Assembly (NCBI GenBank): GCA_040401595.1
Contig: JBBAOE010000002.1
Span: forward strand, 62,001 to 126,000
From: RFPW01 sp040401595
Lineage (GTDB): Bacteria; Pseudomonadota; Gammaproteobacteria; Burkholderiales; Burkholderiaceae_E
Reading direction: 5' to 3'
Length of the DNA: 64,000 bases
Shown: piece after piece, positions 40,265 to 49,876 of the stretch
Position numbering within the stretch: position 1 is the first letter of the stretch
How the letters are laid out: the number at the start of each line of letters is the position of its first letter
Translations under genes and position numbers: made by a program
The notes under the pieces: generated by a model
What the model saw: the letters and a program-made list of their open reading frames with translations, nothing else
Database searches by the model: none
Told to the model about the DNA's origin: nothing

Positions 40265-43230
40265 CAGGCTTGCGTCCTTGCTTCGCCGATACCGTCCAAA
40301 TTGTCGACGCAGCGTCCACACAGACCGGGATGGCCCGGGGAGGTATTGACATCCGCACGCCAGTGCCAGCAGCGTTCGCACTTCGTGTGCTGGCTTGGGG
40401 TCACAGTGATGATCGGCGTCGGACTTTCTCCGACTTCAAGCGTGGCCCGCGAGACAATCAGAACGAATTTGAGATCCTCACCCAGTCGGGCTAACAGCGC
40501 GTGGGCTGAGCCACCAATTCGGATGGTGACTTCAGCCTGCAGGGAGGAGCCCAGGTGGCCCGCAGCACGCTCGGATTCGATGGCTTTGAGGACTTCGGCG
40601 CGCAATGTCCGGATGTTGTCCCAGTCGGCCAGGAGTTGTTCCGGTTGATCGATCCCGGGGAGCCCGTGCCAGGTCTGCGAAAAGATGGTCTGAGCCCCAG
40701 CAGCGTGTTGCCGGGGGCTAAGCAGGGGAAAGGCTTCTTCGGCGGTGAACGAGAGGATCGGGGCAATCCAGCGCAGCAGGGCATTGGTGACTTGCCACAG
40801 GGCCGTCTGCGCTGAGCGGCGGGCGCGTGAATCCGAACGGGTCGTGTACAGGCGGTCTTTCAGAACATCGAGCCAGAACCCACCGAGATCTTCCGTACAA
40901 AATCCTTGTACGGTGCTAACAACGGTATGGAAGTCATACTGTTCATAAGCATCAGCGATGATGTCCTGGGTACGCGCGGCCATCGCGATCGCATAACGGT
41001 CGATGACGCTCAACGACGCCATGGGCAGCGCATCATGCTCGGGATCGAAATCACTTGTGTTGGCGAGCAGAAAGCGAAGCGTATTGCGGATGCGCCGATA
41101 GCTTTCAACGACCCGTTTGAGAATTTCATCCGAAAGGCTCAGCTCGCCCGAGTAATCGGTACTCGCGACCCAGAGGCGCAAAATTTCGGCGCCGAGCGAG
41201 TCGGCGACCTTTTGCGGGACGACAACATTGCCGAGCGATTTCGACATCTTGCGACCCTGGCCGTCGACCACGAAACCATGCGTGAGTAGCGCCTTGTAAG
41301 GGGCACGACCGTCGATCATGCAAGCGGTGAGCAGGGAGGAATGGAACCAGCCGCGGTGCTGATCGCTGCCTTCCAGATACAGATCGGCTGGAAAGGTCGA
41401 TTCGGCCGCGTGGGAGCCACGCAGCACGGTGAAGTGGGTCGTTCCGGAGTCGAACCAGACATCGAGGGTGTCGGGGTTCTTGATGTACCACTGTGCAGAT
41501 TCGGGCCCCTCAGAACCAAGCAGCTCTGCTGGATCAAGTGTCTGCCACGCTTCGATCCCGCCGACTTCGACGCGCTTGGCGACCTGTTCGAGCAATTCCG
41601 CCGTACGTGGATGCAGCATGCCGGTTTCACGATGGACAAAAAAGGCCATGGGGACGCCCCACTGCCGTTGTCGGGACAGCGTCCAGTCGGGCCGGTTGGC
41701 GATCATGGCATGCAGCCTTGCCTTGCCCCATGCAGGGTAGAAGCGGGTTGCCTCGATCGCGCCCAGGGCCCGTTCCCGCAGACTCGAGCCGCCATCAAGC
41801 GGGGTCACATCCATGCCCGCGAACCACTGATTGGTCGCACGGTAGATGATCGGCGTTTTGTGACGCCAGCAGTGCATGTACGGGTGTTTGTAGCGCTGCA
41901 CCCGAAGCAGCGTACCGGCGTCGCGCAGGGCCTGGACGATACGTGGGTTAGCCTCCCAGATCGACAGGCCGCCAAACAGGGGCAGGGAATCGACGTAATG
42001 GCCGTCGCCCAGAACCGGCGTCAAAATCTCGGCGTCGGTCAGGCCGCTGGCTTTACAAGACAGGAAGTCCTCAACACCGTACGCTGGCGACGAATGAACG
42101 ACTCCGGTTCCGGTTTCGGTCGTGACGTACTCGCCAAGAACCACGTTGGACCGGCGGCGATAAAACGGCTCGACAGGATTGGCCGAGGTGGGTTCAAGGC
42201 CATCTCGGCTTGGGGGATGGTTGGCCAAAGGATGGGCAAAGCCGATGCCGCTCAGGGCTCGGCCAGGCGCGGTTGCGCGCACGGCGCCCGCCAGGCCCCA
42301 GTCACTGAGACAGTTTTGGGCGCGGTCGGCGGCGACAATGAGCCAACGCGGGCCACCACCGAGTGCAGTGGGTTCGGTGCTGCTTTCGGTCCCGGAGATT
42401 ACGTCCAACAAGGCATACGTAATCTCCGGATGCAGATTGAGCGCCTGATTGGCGGGTAGGGTCCACGGGGTCGTGGTCCAGATGACGATGGCCCCGGCAC
42501 GCGTTGCCACTTCACTTGCCTCGACTCCGAACGCGCTGGCGATGGCTGGCAACTGGTCCGGCAGGAAGGCAAACGCAACATCAACCGCAGGATCTTCGCG
42601 ATCTGCATACTCGACTTCGGCCTCGGCCAGGGCAGACCCGCAATCGAAACACCAGTTGACTGGCTTCAGGCCGCGAAAGACGAAGCCTGCTTCGAGGATG
42701 CGGCCGAGTGCGCGGATTTCGTCAGCCTCGGTCTGGGGCGCCATCGTGCGATAGGGGTTTTCCCATTGGCCCAGCACGCCGAGGCGTTGAAAGTCCTTGA
42801 GCTGGCGCCCGATCTGCTCTTGCGCATAGGCGCGTGCGAGCGACTGGACTTTGGCGGCGGGCAGCCCTTTACCGTGTTTCTTCTCGATCTGAATTTCGAT
42901 CGGCATGCCATGACAGTCCCAGCCCGGTACATAGCGGGCATCAAATCCGGCCATCAGCTTGGACTTGACGATGGTGTCCTTCAGAATTTTGTTGACGGCA
43001 TGACCAATATGAATGTCCCCGTTCGCATACGGTGGGCCGTCGTGCAGCACGAAGAGTGGCCGGCCAGCGGCCAGAGGGCGGATCCGGCGGTAGACGCCGG
43101 CGGAGCCGTCCCCATCGGCGTCATTCCATCGAGCGACCCAGAGCGGTTCCCGCTTGGCGAGGTCGCCTCGCATGGGGAACGGGGTGTCGGGCAAGTTCAG
43201 CGTGGCGCGCCATTCGGGCATGGACGACAT
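40264..43230 (-). CDS. ileS: Isoleucyl-tRNA synthetase
   Basis: This is a 988-residue class I aminoacyl-tRNA synthetase. The HIGH signature is GDIHIGHAVNK and the KMSKS signature is GRKMSKSLGN. A CP1 editing domain (WTTTPWTLPANQAL), the anticodon-binding helices and a C-terminal zinc site (CERCWHWRADV...CGRCVDNL) complete the long bacterial form. ATG 43230 is followed by a second ATG three codons on. It overlaps lspA by one base. Confidence 0.98.
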   Translation of the reverse strand: MSSMPEWRATLNLPDTPFPMRGDLAKREPLWVARWNDADGDGSAGVYRRIRPLAAGRPLFVLHDGPPYANGDIHIGHAVNKILKDTIVKSKLMAGFDARYVPGWDCHGMPIEIQIEKKHGKGLPAAKVQSLARAYAQEQIGRQLKDFQRLGVLGQWENPYRTMAPQTEADEIRALGRILEAGFVFRGLKPVNWCFDCGSALAEAEVEYADREDPAVDVAFAFLPDQLPAIASAFGVEASEVATRAGAIVIWTTTPWTLPANQALNLHPEITYALLDVISGTESSTEPTALGGGPRWLIVAADRAQNCLSDWGLAGAVRATAPGRALSGIGFAHPLANHPPSRDGLEPTSANPVEPFYRRRSNVVLGEYVTTETGTGVVHSSPAYGVEDFLSCKASGLTDAEILTPVLGDGHYVDSLPLFGGLSIWEANPRIVQALRDAGTLLRVQRYKHPYMHCWRHKTPIIYRATNQWFAGMDVTPLDGGSSLRERALGAIEATRFYPAWGKARLHAMIANRPDWTLSRQRQWGVPMAFFVHRETGMLHPRTAELLEQVAKRVEVGGIEAWQTLDPAELLGSEGPESAQWYIKNPDTLDVWFDSGTTHFTVLRGSHAAESTFPADLYLEGSDQHRGWFHSSLLTACMIDGRAPYKALLTHGFVVDGQGRKMSKSLGNVVVPQKVADSLGAEILRLWVASTDYSGELSLSDEILKRVVESYRRIRNTLRFLLANTSDFDPEHDALPMASLSVIDRYAIAMAARTQDIIADAYEQYDFHTVVSTVQGFCTEDLGGFWLDVLKDRLYTTRSDSRARRSAQTALWQVTNALLRWIAPILSFTAEEAFPLLSPRQHAAGAQTIFSQTWHGLPGIDQPEQLLADWDNIRTLRAEVLKAIESERAAGHLGSSLQAEVTIRIGGSAHALLARLGEDLKFVLIVSRATLEVGESPTPIITVTPSQHTKCERCWHWRADVNTSPGHPGLCGRCVDNLDGIGEARTQA

Positions 43231-43238
43231 TCAGAGTC

Positions 43239-44312
43239 CTAGAAATTCAGATGTTCAGCAAACCAGGCACGGGCGTCATCGGCGTCGCGCTGGATCTGGG
43301 CGGTTAGTTGGACCAGCGCATCGGGTCCGTCCCAATGCGCTTCGTCTCGGAGCTTGTGCAGGAATTCAACTCGGATCAGATGGCCATAGGCATCGCCCTG
43401 CCAATCCAGAAGGTGGGTCTCAAGCAGCATACGGCCTGCATCCTCAACCACCGGCCGAGTGCCAAGGCTGGCGACGGCGGGTAATGGATGCGCGGCAAGA
43501 CCATGGACCTGGACCACGAACACGCCCTTCGCAGCCGGATGGGCGGTGGGCACTCGCAGGTTCAGCGTCGGGAAGCCAAGCTGGCGGCCTAGTTTTGCGC
43601 CATGGAGGACCCGCCCCTCAAGGCTCCAGTGGGCGCCCAGCAGCGCGGCCGCCCCCCCCAGATCGCCTTCAGCCAGCCGCCGGCGAATTGCCGAACTCGA
43701 AACCCGGACCCCTGCAGCCGTGGTCACCGTGTCCAGCCGTTCAACCGTGTAGCCCAGCGCCGGTCCGAGCTCTTCGAGCAGCGCGTAATCGCCGCTGCGG
43801 CGCGCGCCAAACCGGAAATCATCGCCGACCAGAAGGTGACGGGCACCCAGTTGACCCACGAGCACGTCGGCGACAAAGTCCCGCGCGGACAGGGCTGCCA
43901 GCGCAGCGCTGAAGCGGGTGACGCAAACGCGTTCAACGCCGCACGCTGACAGTCGGGCGATCCGGTCGCGCAAGGACGAAATGCGGGTTGGCACCAGGTC
44001 GTTGCGCTGCCGGGCGAACCATTCCCGTGGCGCTGGTTCAAAGGTCAGGACGGCCGCTTCAAGCCCACGCGATCGCGCGGACTGGCACAGTTTGGCCAGC
44101 AAGGCCTGGTGGCCCAGATGGACGCCGTCAAAGGTACCAATCGCAACGGCACAGGGCTTGCGCTGCGGATGCATCCCGTGCGCGTCTGGGCGATCGGATT
44201 TCCCGGCTCCACCACGCACCCGCTGCAGGCGCACCGGACTTGACGGGGAACTGGGCGGGCCCGGGGACAGGATCGGGAAACGGTTGGAGGCGAACTGTTC
44301 TAGGGCGCTCAT
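43239..44312 (-). CDS. ribF: Bifunctional riboflavin kinase/FAD synthetase
   Basis: RibF converts riboflavin to FMN and then FAD. The N-terminal adenylyltransferase (about 55-200) has AIGTFDGVHLGHQALLA, GDDFRFGARRSGD and the VSSSAIRRRLAEGD motif. The C-terminal kinase (about 220-350) has LEGRVLHGAKLGRQLGFPT and the LRDEAHWDGPDALVQLTAQI end. At 357 residues it carries about 50 extra N-terminal residues rich in Ser/Pro; an internal ATG (MHPQRKP) just before the domain could be the true start. I see no FMN riboswitch upstream. Confidence 0.95.
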   Translation of the reverse strand: MSALEQFASNRFPILSPGPPSSPSSPVRLQRVRGGAGKSDRPDAHGMHPQRKPCAVAIGTFDGVHLGHQALLAKLCQSARSRGLEAAVLTFEPAPREWFARQRNDLVPTRISSLRDRIARLSACGVERVCVTRFSAALAALSARDFVADVLVGQLGARHLLVGDDFRFGARRSGDYALLEELGPALGYTVERLDTVTTAAGVRVSSSAIRRRLAEGDLGGAAALLGAHWSLEGRVLHGAKLGRQLGFPTLNLRVPTAHPAAKGVFVVQVHGLAAHPLPAVASLGTRPVVEDAGRMLLETHLLDWQGDAYGHLIRVEFLHKLRDEAHWDGPDALVQLTAQIQRDADDARAWFAEHLNF

Positions 44313-44468
44313 GAGGTGCGAACACAGGATGCGAACATGCTTTTGGAGTGAAGCCGGGGGGTTCGCTTCGGTCAGCTTCGCAAGGCTCTGAATTATAGGG
44401 GCTTTAGGCCGTGACTACCGTTTGCGGCAGAGCAGGTGGCCTGGGACAGGGGTGCTACCATCGCTGCG

Positions 44469-45122
44469 ATGCGTCGTATCGTCGTGTTGATTTCCGGGCG
44501 GGGCTCCAACCTCGAAGCGATTCTGACTGCCGCCAGGCAGGAACATTGGGATCATCGCATTGTGGGTGTCATTGCCGATCGGGTTGACGCGCAGGGCCTC
44601 AGCGTGGCAGGGCAGGCCGGGATTGACAGTGCCGTCATCGCATTTCGGGATTACCCCGGCCGATCAGGCTTTGAACTGGCTCTGCTCCAGCAGATTGAGC
44701 GATTCGCGGCGGATCTCGTCGTGTTGGCGGGATTCATGCGCGTGTTGGGCGATGACATCGTCGCCCGATTCCAGGGGCGGCTGATCAATATTCACCCGTC
44801 ATTGTTGCCGGCGTTTCCTGGATTGCACACCCATCGGCGGGCGCTCGAGGCCGGCGTTCGGGTGCATGGCGCAACCGTCCATCTGGTGACGCCGGTACTG
44901 GATCAGGGCCCCATTCTCGCGCAATCGATTGTGCCGGTGCGGTCTGGCGATACTTCGGAAACGCTGGCGATTCGAGTGCTGGAGACCGAGCACCAGATCC
45001 TTCCGCGGGCCTTGCGTTGGTTGGCGGATGGTCGGGTCAAACTGCACCAGGGCTCGACGGGGTGTGAGGTAGAGATTGAGGGCGTGAGCGCTCAGGAGCG
45101 TTTGCTGGTGATGGATCATTGA
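44469..45122 (+). CDS. purN: Phosphoribosylglycinamide formyltransferase (PurN)
   Basis: PurN transfers a formyl group from 10-formyltetrahydrofolate to GAR in purine synthesis. At 217 residues it is close to E. coli PurN. ISGRGSNLEAIL binds phosphate, and the catalytic set lies in INIHPSLLPAFPG and TPVLDQGPILAQ. ATG 44469 gives the canonical MRRIVVLISG start; an upstream GTG adds eleven residues. It is divergent from ribF. Confidence 0.96.
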   Translation: MRRIVVLISGRGSNLEAILTAARQEHWDHRIVGVIADRVDAQGLSVAGQAGIDSAVIAFRDYPGRSGFELALLQQIERFAADLVVLAGFMRVLGDDIVARFQGRLINIHPSLLPAFPGLHTHRRALEAGVRVHGATVHLVTPVLDQGPILAQSIVPVRSGDTSETLAIRVLETEHQILPRALRWLADGRVKLHQGSTGCEVEIEGVSAQERLLVMDH

Positions 45123-45136
45123 AAGGGCGGATCAGA

Positions 45137-46510
45137 ATGGCATATGAGAAGTCCGCAGGGCGCTCAAGACGGCCCCTTCCGGGCGCGCAGGGTGGGGTGA
45201 TCGGGGGCGGAGTGGCCGGGGCTGGCATGGCGGGTGGCGTGCGCTTCTGGCTGCTCGAGGACGCGGTTCGCAGGTTGTTGCCCTGTATTCGGCCGGCCGA
45301 CGTGCTGCTGCGAGAGTTTTTCCGGGCGCATCCGGAGCTGGGGCGACGCGATCGGGCGCGAATCGCGCAGGCAGCCTTTGCGGCGCTGCGCCATCGACGC
45401 CGGCTGGAGCATCTGATCGCGGGCGGACCGGGGCCGCGCGAGCGCCTGCTGGCGCTACTCGCTCTCTGTATGGTCGCGGGTGAAAAGGCCTGTGCGGGTG
45501 TGGTCGCACGCGACCCCGACCTCGCGCGTTGGTTCTCCAACATTGCGCCCGCGCTGGATGATCCAGCCCGTTCGGCCGCGCTCCTGCCGGCCGTGCGGAA
45601 CAGTCTGCCTGATTGGTTGCACGAACGCCTGGCCGCCCAATGGTCTGGGGATGATCTCGAAGCGCTCGAGACTGCGTTGCTGGCGCCCGCGCCTCTCGAC
45701 CTCAGAGTCAACGCGCTCAAAGCGGACGTTCCGACCGCGATCGCCGCTCTCGCGGCTGAGGATATCAGCGCAACGGCGCTTGCCCACGTACCGGGTGCTC
45801 TGCGTCTGGAGGGGCATCCGGCACTGGAACATTCCAAGACGTTCCTGGACGGTTGGGTCGAGGTGCAGGATGCCGGCAGCCAATGGCTGGTGGCCTGTGT
45901 CGGCGCTCGACGGGGGGAGACGATCGTTGACTTCTGTGCCGGTGCAGGCGGCAAGACGTTGGCGCTGGCGGCGGCCATGCGCGGCGGGGGACAGGTGTTT
46001 GCCATCGATGTCTCCGAAGGCCGATTGGGCAAGTTGAGGCCGCGACTGTTGCGAGCAGGCGCCACCAATGTCCAGCCGATGCGCATCGACTCGGAGACGG
46101 ATCCCAAATTGGTTCGACTCTCCAAGCGTGCCGATCGTGTGCTGGTCGACGCGCCCTGTAGCGGCACCGGTACGCTGCGGCGAAACCCCGATCTGAAATG
46201 GCGACAAAGCCCCCGCGACATTGCCGAGTTGACCGTTCGTCAGAACAACATCCTTGAGGCGGCGGCCAAATTGGTCAAACCCGGTGGGCGGTTGGTGTAT
46301 GCCACCTGCAGTTTGCTTGAAGCGGAAAATGACGGGGTCGCCCGACTCTTTGCGCAGACCCATCCGGAATTTGTTGCGGTGGACGCAGACCCTGGCGGTG
46401 CTGGGATTGCAACGGGTTTTCCAGGTGCACGGACGCTGTTGCCGCACCGGGAGGGCTGCGACGGTTTCTACGCGGTGGCATTTCAGCGCTTGAAAACCGC
46501 GCCGGTCTGA
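45137..46510 (+). CDS. RsmB/NOP-family rRNA (cytosine-C5) methyltransferase
   Basis: This is a 457-residue SAM-dependent RNA methyltransferase. The SAM site is VDFCAGAGGKTLALAAAM. The two cysteines of the RNA m5C mechanism are in DAPCSGTGTLRRNPDLKW and YATCSLLEAEND. The N-terminal 150 residues are helical and only loosely NusB-like. It starts 15 bases after purN and may be co-transcribed. It is not next to fmt as classic rsmB often is, so I give the family and not the gene name. An in-frame TTG at 45119 overlapping purN is an alternative start. Confidence 0.92.
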   Translation: MAYEKSAGRSRRPLPGAQGGVIGGGVAGAGMAGGVRFWLLEDAVRRLLPCIRPADVLLREFFRAHPELGRRDRARIAQAAFAALRHRRRLEHLIAGGPGPRERLLALLALCMVAGEKACAGVVARDPDLARWFSNIAPALDDPARSAALLPAVRNSLPDWLHERLAAQWSGDDLEALETALLAPAPLDLRVNALKADVPTAIAALAAEDISATALAHVPGALRLEGHPALEHSKTFLDGWVEVQDAGSQWLVACVGARRGETIVDFCAGAGGKTLALAAAMRGGGQVFAIDVSEGRLGKLRPRLLRAGATNVQPMRIDSETDPKLVRLSKRADRVLVDAPCSGTGTLRRNPDLKWRQSPRDIAELTVRQNNILEAAAKLVKPGGRLVYATCSLLEAENDGVARLFAQTHPEFVAVDADPGGAGIATGFPGARTLLPHREGCDGFYAVAFQRLKTAPV

Positions 46511-46704
46511 TCGGGTTTCGAATGTCTCGACAGATCTGATGGTGGTTGCGTCGGTCTGTTGTTTGCTGGCGACGTGCATGGGACCATCCTGCCGAGTGGA
46601 GCGACTCTTGTCTGAATCCGGTTGCCGGTCCGCGAAGGGTCGCTTACCGTAGTCGAGTGTGGTGCTGTCTGCCGTTTTCAGTCTGATTAAGATGAAGGAA
46701 TTGC

Positions 46705-47916
46705 ATGAGTTTCGATGGGATGTACGCGGTACTGTTTGACTGGGTCGACGGTGGTTTTTTCGACCTGAACTGGTGGCAACTGGTTTTGATCGCACTCGCA
46801 CTGACGCACGTCACCATCGCGGCGGTGACGATTTTCCTGCACCGTTGCCAGGCGCACCGGTCGCTGGATCTCCATCCGGTTGTCAGCCATTTCTTTCGAT
46901 TCTGGCTCTGGCTGACCACCGGCATGGTGACGCGGGAGTGGGCGGCGATTCACCGAAAACATCATGCCCGGTGCGAGACGCCGGAAGATCCCCACAGTCC
47001 GCAAACCCGGGGCATTCGCACCGTGCTTTTTCGGGGCGCGGAACTCTATGGTGAGGAAGCATCCAACCGCGAAACGATCGAGAAATTCGGCCATGGATGT
47101 CCGGATGATTGGCTCGAGCGCAAGGTATATACCGGCCATCCCGTGCTGGGCGTCACTCTGATGGCGATCATCAACCTGATCTTGCTTGGTCCGGTCGGAA
47201 TTTCTGTGTGGGCGGTCCAGATGATGTGGATTCCGGTTAATGCGGCCGGCATCATCAACGGAATCGGCCATTACTGGGGCTATCGGAATTTCGATTGCGC
47301 GGACGCCAGCCGCAATATCTCGCCATGGGGCATCCTGATCGGGGGTGAGGAACTCCACAATAACCACCACTCGTTTCCGACCTCGGCGAAGTTGTCGGCG
47401 AAGTGGTACGAATTCGATCTTGGCTGGGCTTACATCCGCCTGCTCTCCATGCTTGGGCTCGCCCGGGTCAAGAAGGTCATGCCCAAGCCCCGTTTTGTAG
47501 CGCCCAAGACGCGACCGGATGGGGATTCGTTGAATGCCTTGCTCGCCTACCGGCACGACATCATGAGCGCGTTCGCCAGCCATCTGAAACGGGCTTGCCG
47601 TGAAGAGGCGAAGCGCTTGCGCGACGGCCGTGTGGCTGAGTCCAAGCTAGTGGAATCGGCCCGGCGCTGGGTGCCGATTGATGCATCGCGCTGGACCGAG
47701 GCACAGCAAGCCCGTCTGGCAGAGGTCTGCGCAGCGAGCGATCGCCTGCGCACTCTGTTGGAGATGCGCGGTGAATTGACGGCCCTGTGGGTTCGATCAA
47801 CCGCCTCGAGTGATCAGTTGGTGAGTCAACTGCAAGGCTGGTGTCAGCGCGCCGAGGCGAGCGGGGTGCGTGCGTTGGAGGATCTATCCCTGCGGGTACG
47901 CTGCTACGCCGCGTGA
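46705..47916 (+). CDS. Membrane fatty-acid (acyl-CoA type) desaturase
   Basis: This 403-residue di-iron membrane enzyme introduces a double bond, probably at the delta-9 position, into fatty acyl chains. The three histidine boxes are FLHRCQAHRS, HRKHHARCE and GEELHNNHHSFP. Hydrophobic pairs lie near 23-45 and 145-180. The C-terminal 130 residues are soluble and helical, with no known motif that I can see; this length is usual for betaproteobacterial homologues. Its gene precedes rpmG-rpmB in the customary Burkholderiales order, ending in a shared terminator. Confidence 0.93.
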   Translation: MSFDGMYAVLFDWVDGGFFDLNWWQLVLIALALTHVTIAAVTIFLHRCQAHRSLDLHPVVSHFFRFWLWLTTGMVTREWAAIHRKHHARCETPEDPHSPQTRGIRTVLFRGAELYGEEASNRETIEKFGHGCPDDWLERKVYTGHPVLGVTLMAIINLILLGPVGISVWAVQMMWIPVNAAGIINGIGHYWGYRNFDCADASRNISPWGILIGGEELHNNHHSFPTSAKLSAKWYEFDLGWAYIRLLSMLGLARVKKVMPKPRFVAPKTRPDGDSLNALLAYRHDIMSAFASHLKRACREEAKRLRDGRVAESKLVESARRWVPIDASRWTEAQQARLAEVCAASDRLRTLLEMRGELTALWVRSTASSDQLVSQLQGWCQRAEASGVRALEDLSLRVRCYAA

Positions 47917-47922
47917 GATGTG

Positions 47923-47951
47923 AAAAAGGCCTCCGACAAAGAGGCCTTTTT
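47923..47951. terminator. Bidirectional terminator (desaturase/rpmG)
   Basis: An 11-bp perfect stem AAAAAGGCCTC/GAGGCCTTTTT with a 7-base loop lies seven bases after the desaturase stop. It has A-run and T-run on its two sides, so it can serve both the rightward desaturase and the leftward rpmB-rpmG transcript. Confidence 0.93.
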
Positions 47952-47998
47952 CGAGTTGAACAGGCTCTCCCGCAGGAGGACCTTTTCGGACTAGCGGC

Positions 47999-48154
47999 TC
48001 AGCGCAGCTTGGTTTCTTTGTAAGCGACGTGCTTGCGCGCAACCGGATCAAACTTCTTGATCTCGAGTTTTTCAGGCGTGGTGCGCTTGTTTTTCGTCGT
48101 CGTGTAGAAATGGCCGGTGCCGGCGGTCGATTCAAGCTTGATCTTGTCGCGCAT
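47999..48154 (-). CDS. rpmG: 50S ribosomal protein L33
   Basis: This is a 51-residue basic ribosomal protein that translates as MRDKIKLESTAGTGHFYTTT followed by a NKRTTPEKLEIKKFDP segment and KHVAYKETKLR. This is the zinc-free form of L33, lacking the CxxC pairs. It is 44 bases downstream of rpmB in the conserved order. Confidence 0.97.
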   Translation of the reverse strand: MRDKIKLESTAGTGHFYTTTKNKRTTPEKLEIKKFDPVARKHVAYKETKLR

Positions 48155-48198
48155 GGTGAGTGATCTCGCGTTCTAAGTTTGGATGATAAAGGTCGGCG

Positions 48199-48432
48199 TC
48201 AGATTTCGCCGCGCGCGCGCAGGTCAACCAGAATCGTGTCGATTCCGACTTTGTCGATGGTACGCAAGCCGGCGTTTGACACGCGCAGACGCACCCAGCG
48301 CTTCTCACTCTCGACCCAGAACCGGCGGTATTGCAGGTTGGGCAGAAAGCGACGCTTGGTCTTATTGTTGGCGTGCGAAACGTTGTTGCCGACCATCGGC
48401 GCCTTGCCGGTCACTTGGCAAACTCGAGCCAT
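48199..48432 (-). CDS. rpmB: 50S ribosomal protein L28
   Basis: This is a 77-residue large-subunit protein: MARVCQVTGKAPMVGNNVSH, NNKTKRRFLPNLQYRRFWV and the RLRVSNAGLRTIDKVGID end are conserved L28 landmarks. It is the zinc-free form with a single Cys. It is co-directional with rpmG. Confidence 0.98.
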   Translation of the reverse strand: MARVCQVTGKAPMVGNNVSHANNKTKRRFLPNLQYRRFWVESEKRWVRLRVSNAGLRTIDKVGIDTILVDLRARGEI

Positions 48433-48502
48433 GGTGGAACTCCCTTTCAGAAAAGCCCACTAATTTAGCGCTGATTGCCTGATCATGCAAGTCGCCGGCC
48501 CT

Positions 48503-49177
48503 TCAGAGTTTCCCGTGCGCCGCAAACGAGTGTGTCCGGTGTCCTGCCACAATGATATGGTCCAGGACCCGAACGTCAACCAGAGCGCATGCCGCGCGCA
48601 GGGCCTGAGTCAGCACCTGGTCGGCCGTGCTTGGTTCAGCAGCCCCGGACGGGTGATTGTGGGCAAGGATCACCCCGGCAGCGTTGACTGTGAGCGCTCG
48701 ACGGACGATTTCACGCGGGTAAACCGCCGTTTGCGTCAGCGTTCCCCGAAATAGTTCTTCAGCGACGATGAGACGGTTGCGGGCATCCAAGAACAGGGCT
48801 GCAAAGACCTCGAACGGACGGTCGCGCAACCAAAGTTGCAGAAACCCGGCGACCTGGGTCGGATTCGCCAAGGTATCGCCTCGGGTCAGCTCGTCTGCCA
48901 AGGCTCGCCGGGCCAGTTCGAGCGCAGCCCGCAATAGGGCTATCGTGGCTTGGCCGACGCCCCGGCGGGCTTCGAGCTCTTGATTTTCGGCAGCGAGTAA
49001 TCCCGCCAGTCCGCCAAAATCGCTCAACAGGGTGCGAGCGAGTTCGACCGCGCTACTGCCCGCGATCCCTGTGCGCAGAAAGATCGCGAGGAGTTCAGCG
49101 TCCGATAAAACCCCGGCACCGAGGGCGAGCAGGCGTTCGCGTGGGCGCTCAGTCGCTGGCCAGTCGGTGATCCGCAT
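48503..49177 (-). CDS. radC: RadC-family JAB/MPN domain protein
   Basis: This is a 224-residue member of the RadC family. An N-terminal helix-hairpin-helix (about 10-95) has LLALGAGVLSDAELLAIFLR. The C-terminal JAB-type metallo-domain (about 105-224) has the metal motif ILAHNHPSGAAEPS-x-x-D and EELFRGTLTQTAVYPREIV. A link to DNA repair was once claimed and is now doubted. I use ATG 49177; the open frame upstream adds 54 non-homologous residues. It is divergent from fkpB. Confidence 0.94.
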   Translation of the reverse strand: MRITDWPATERPRERLLALGAGVLSDAELLAIFLRTGIAGSSAVELARTLLSDFGGLAGLLAAENQELEARRGVGQATIALLRAALELARRALADELTRGDTLANPTQVAGFLQLWLRDRPFEVFAALFLDARNRLIVAEELFRGTLTQTAVYPREIVRRALTVNAAGVILAHNHPSGAAEPSTADQVLTQALRAACALVDVRVLDHIIVAGHRTHSFAAHGKL

Positions 49178-49225
49178 TGCATTTCCCTCTGTTCGGGCCG
49201 GTATTTCGGCGTCTAGAATGTTGGG

Positions 49226-49876
49226 ATGGACAAAAAACCGCTCAATCCCCTCGCTCCGAAGCCGGTAACCCCGGCTTCTGGTAATTCTTTGCTCAAGGGG
49301 CAACCCCAACCGGCGCCACAAGCCTCGTCGGCAGGGCAAGCAACACCCCTGGGCAAAGCCAAATCCGCCGGTTTGTTGGCGCCCTCAGCATCGGCCGGTG
49401 GCGCTGTTGCGAGCAACCCAGCCGCGCAGGATGGGCCGCGCGTCCTGGCGGACTCGTTTGTCACCTTGCATTTTAAGATTAGTCTCGCCGATGCGGACGG
49501 CGTGGTCGCCGACACATTCGAGGGTCAGCCCGCGACCCTGCAACTGGGCACGGGCCAGTTCAGCCAACCGCTGGAGTATTGCCTGATTGGATTGGCCGAG
49601 GGCGAATCGGTCGATGTGGTCGTAGAGCCAGATCAGGCCTACGGCGTGCGAAGCCCCGAACTCGTTCAGGTGATCCTGCGCTCGGTGCTCGATGAACATG
49701 GGGAACCCGGTGCGGAATGGGTACCGGGGGACGTGGTCGAATTTCCAGCACCCAATGGTGGAACGTTTGCCGGGGTGCTCAAGATGATCGATGCTAACCG
49801 GGCGGTGTTTGATTTCAACCATCCGCTCGCAGGGCAGAGGTTGCGCTTGCAGGCCCGGGTGATTGGAGTGCTGTGA
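49226..49876 (+). CDS. fkpB: FKBP-type peptidyl-prolyl isomerase (SlpA/FkpB)
   Basis: This is a 216-residue protein. The C-terminal 145 residues are an SlyD/SlpA-like FKBP domain with inserted flap (DSFVTLHFKISLADADGVVA, LEYCLIGLAEGESVDVVVEP, YGVRSPELVQVILR, FNHPLAGQRLRLQARVI). The first 70 residues are a Pro/Ala/Ser/Gly-rich, probably disordered tail that usual SlpA (about 150 residues) lacks. It couples to ispH through a TGATG overlap, the usual partner. Confidence 0.93.
   Translation: MDKKPLNPLAPKPVTPASGNSLLKGQPQPAPQASSAGQATPLGKAKSAGLLAPSASAGGAVASNPAAQDGPRVLADSFVTLHFKISLADADGVVADTFEGQPATLQLGTGQFSQPLEYCLIGLAEGESVDVVVEPDQAYGVRSPELVQVILRSVLDEHGEPGAEWVPGDVVEFPAPNGGTFAGVLKMIDANRAVFDFNHPLAGQRLRLQARVIGVL

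Noticed and set aside
44313..44468. FMN riboswitch upstream of ribF
   Set aside because: The short ribF/purN gap shows none of the conserved RFN-element segments.
45455..46801. 448-codon minus-strand frame opposite the RsmB-like methyltransferase
   Set aside because: It is a reading-frame shadow; the plus-strand protein has all catalytic motifs.
46687..47583. 298-codon minus-strand frame opposite the desaturase
   Set aside because: It is a shadow of the desaturase, whose three histidine boxes are intact on the plus strand.
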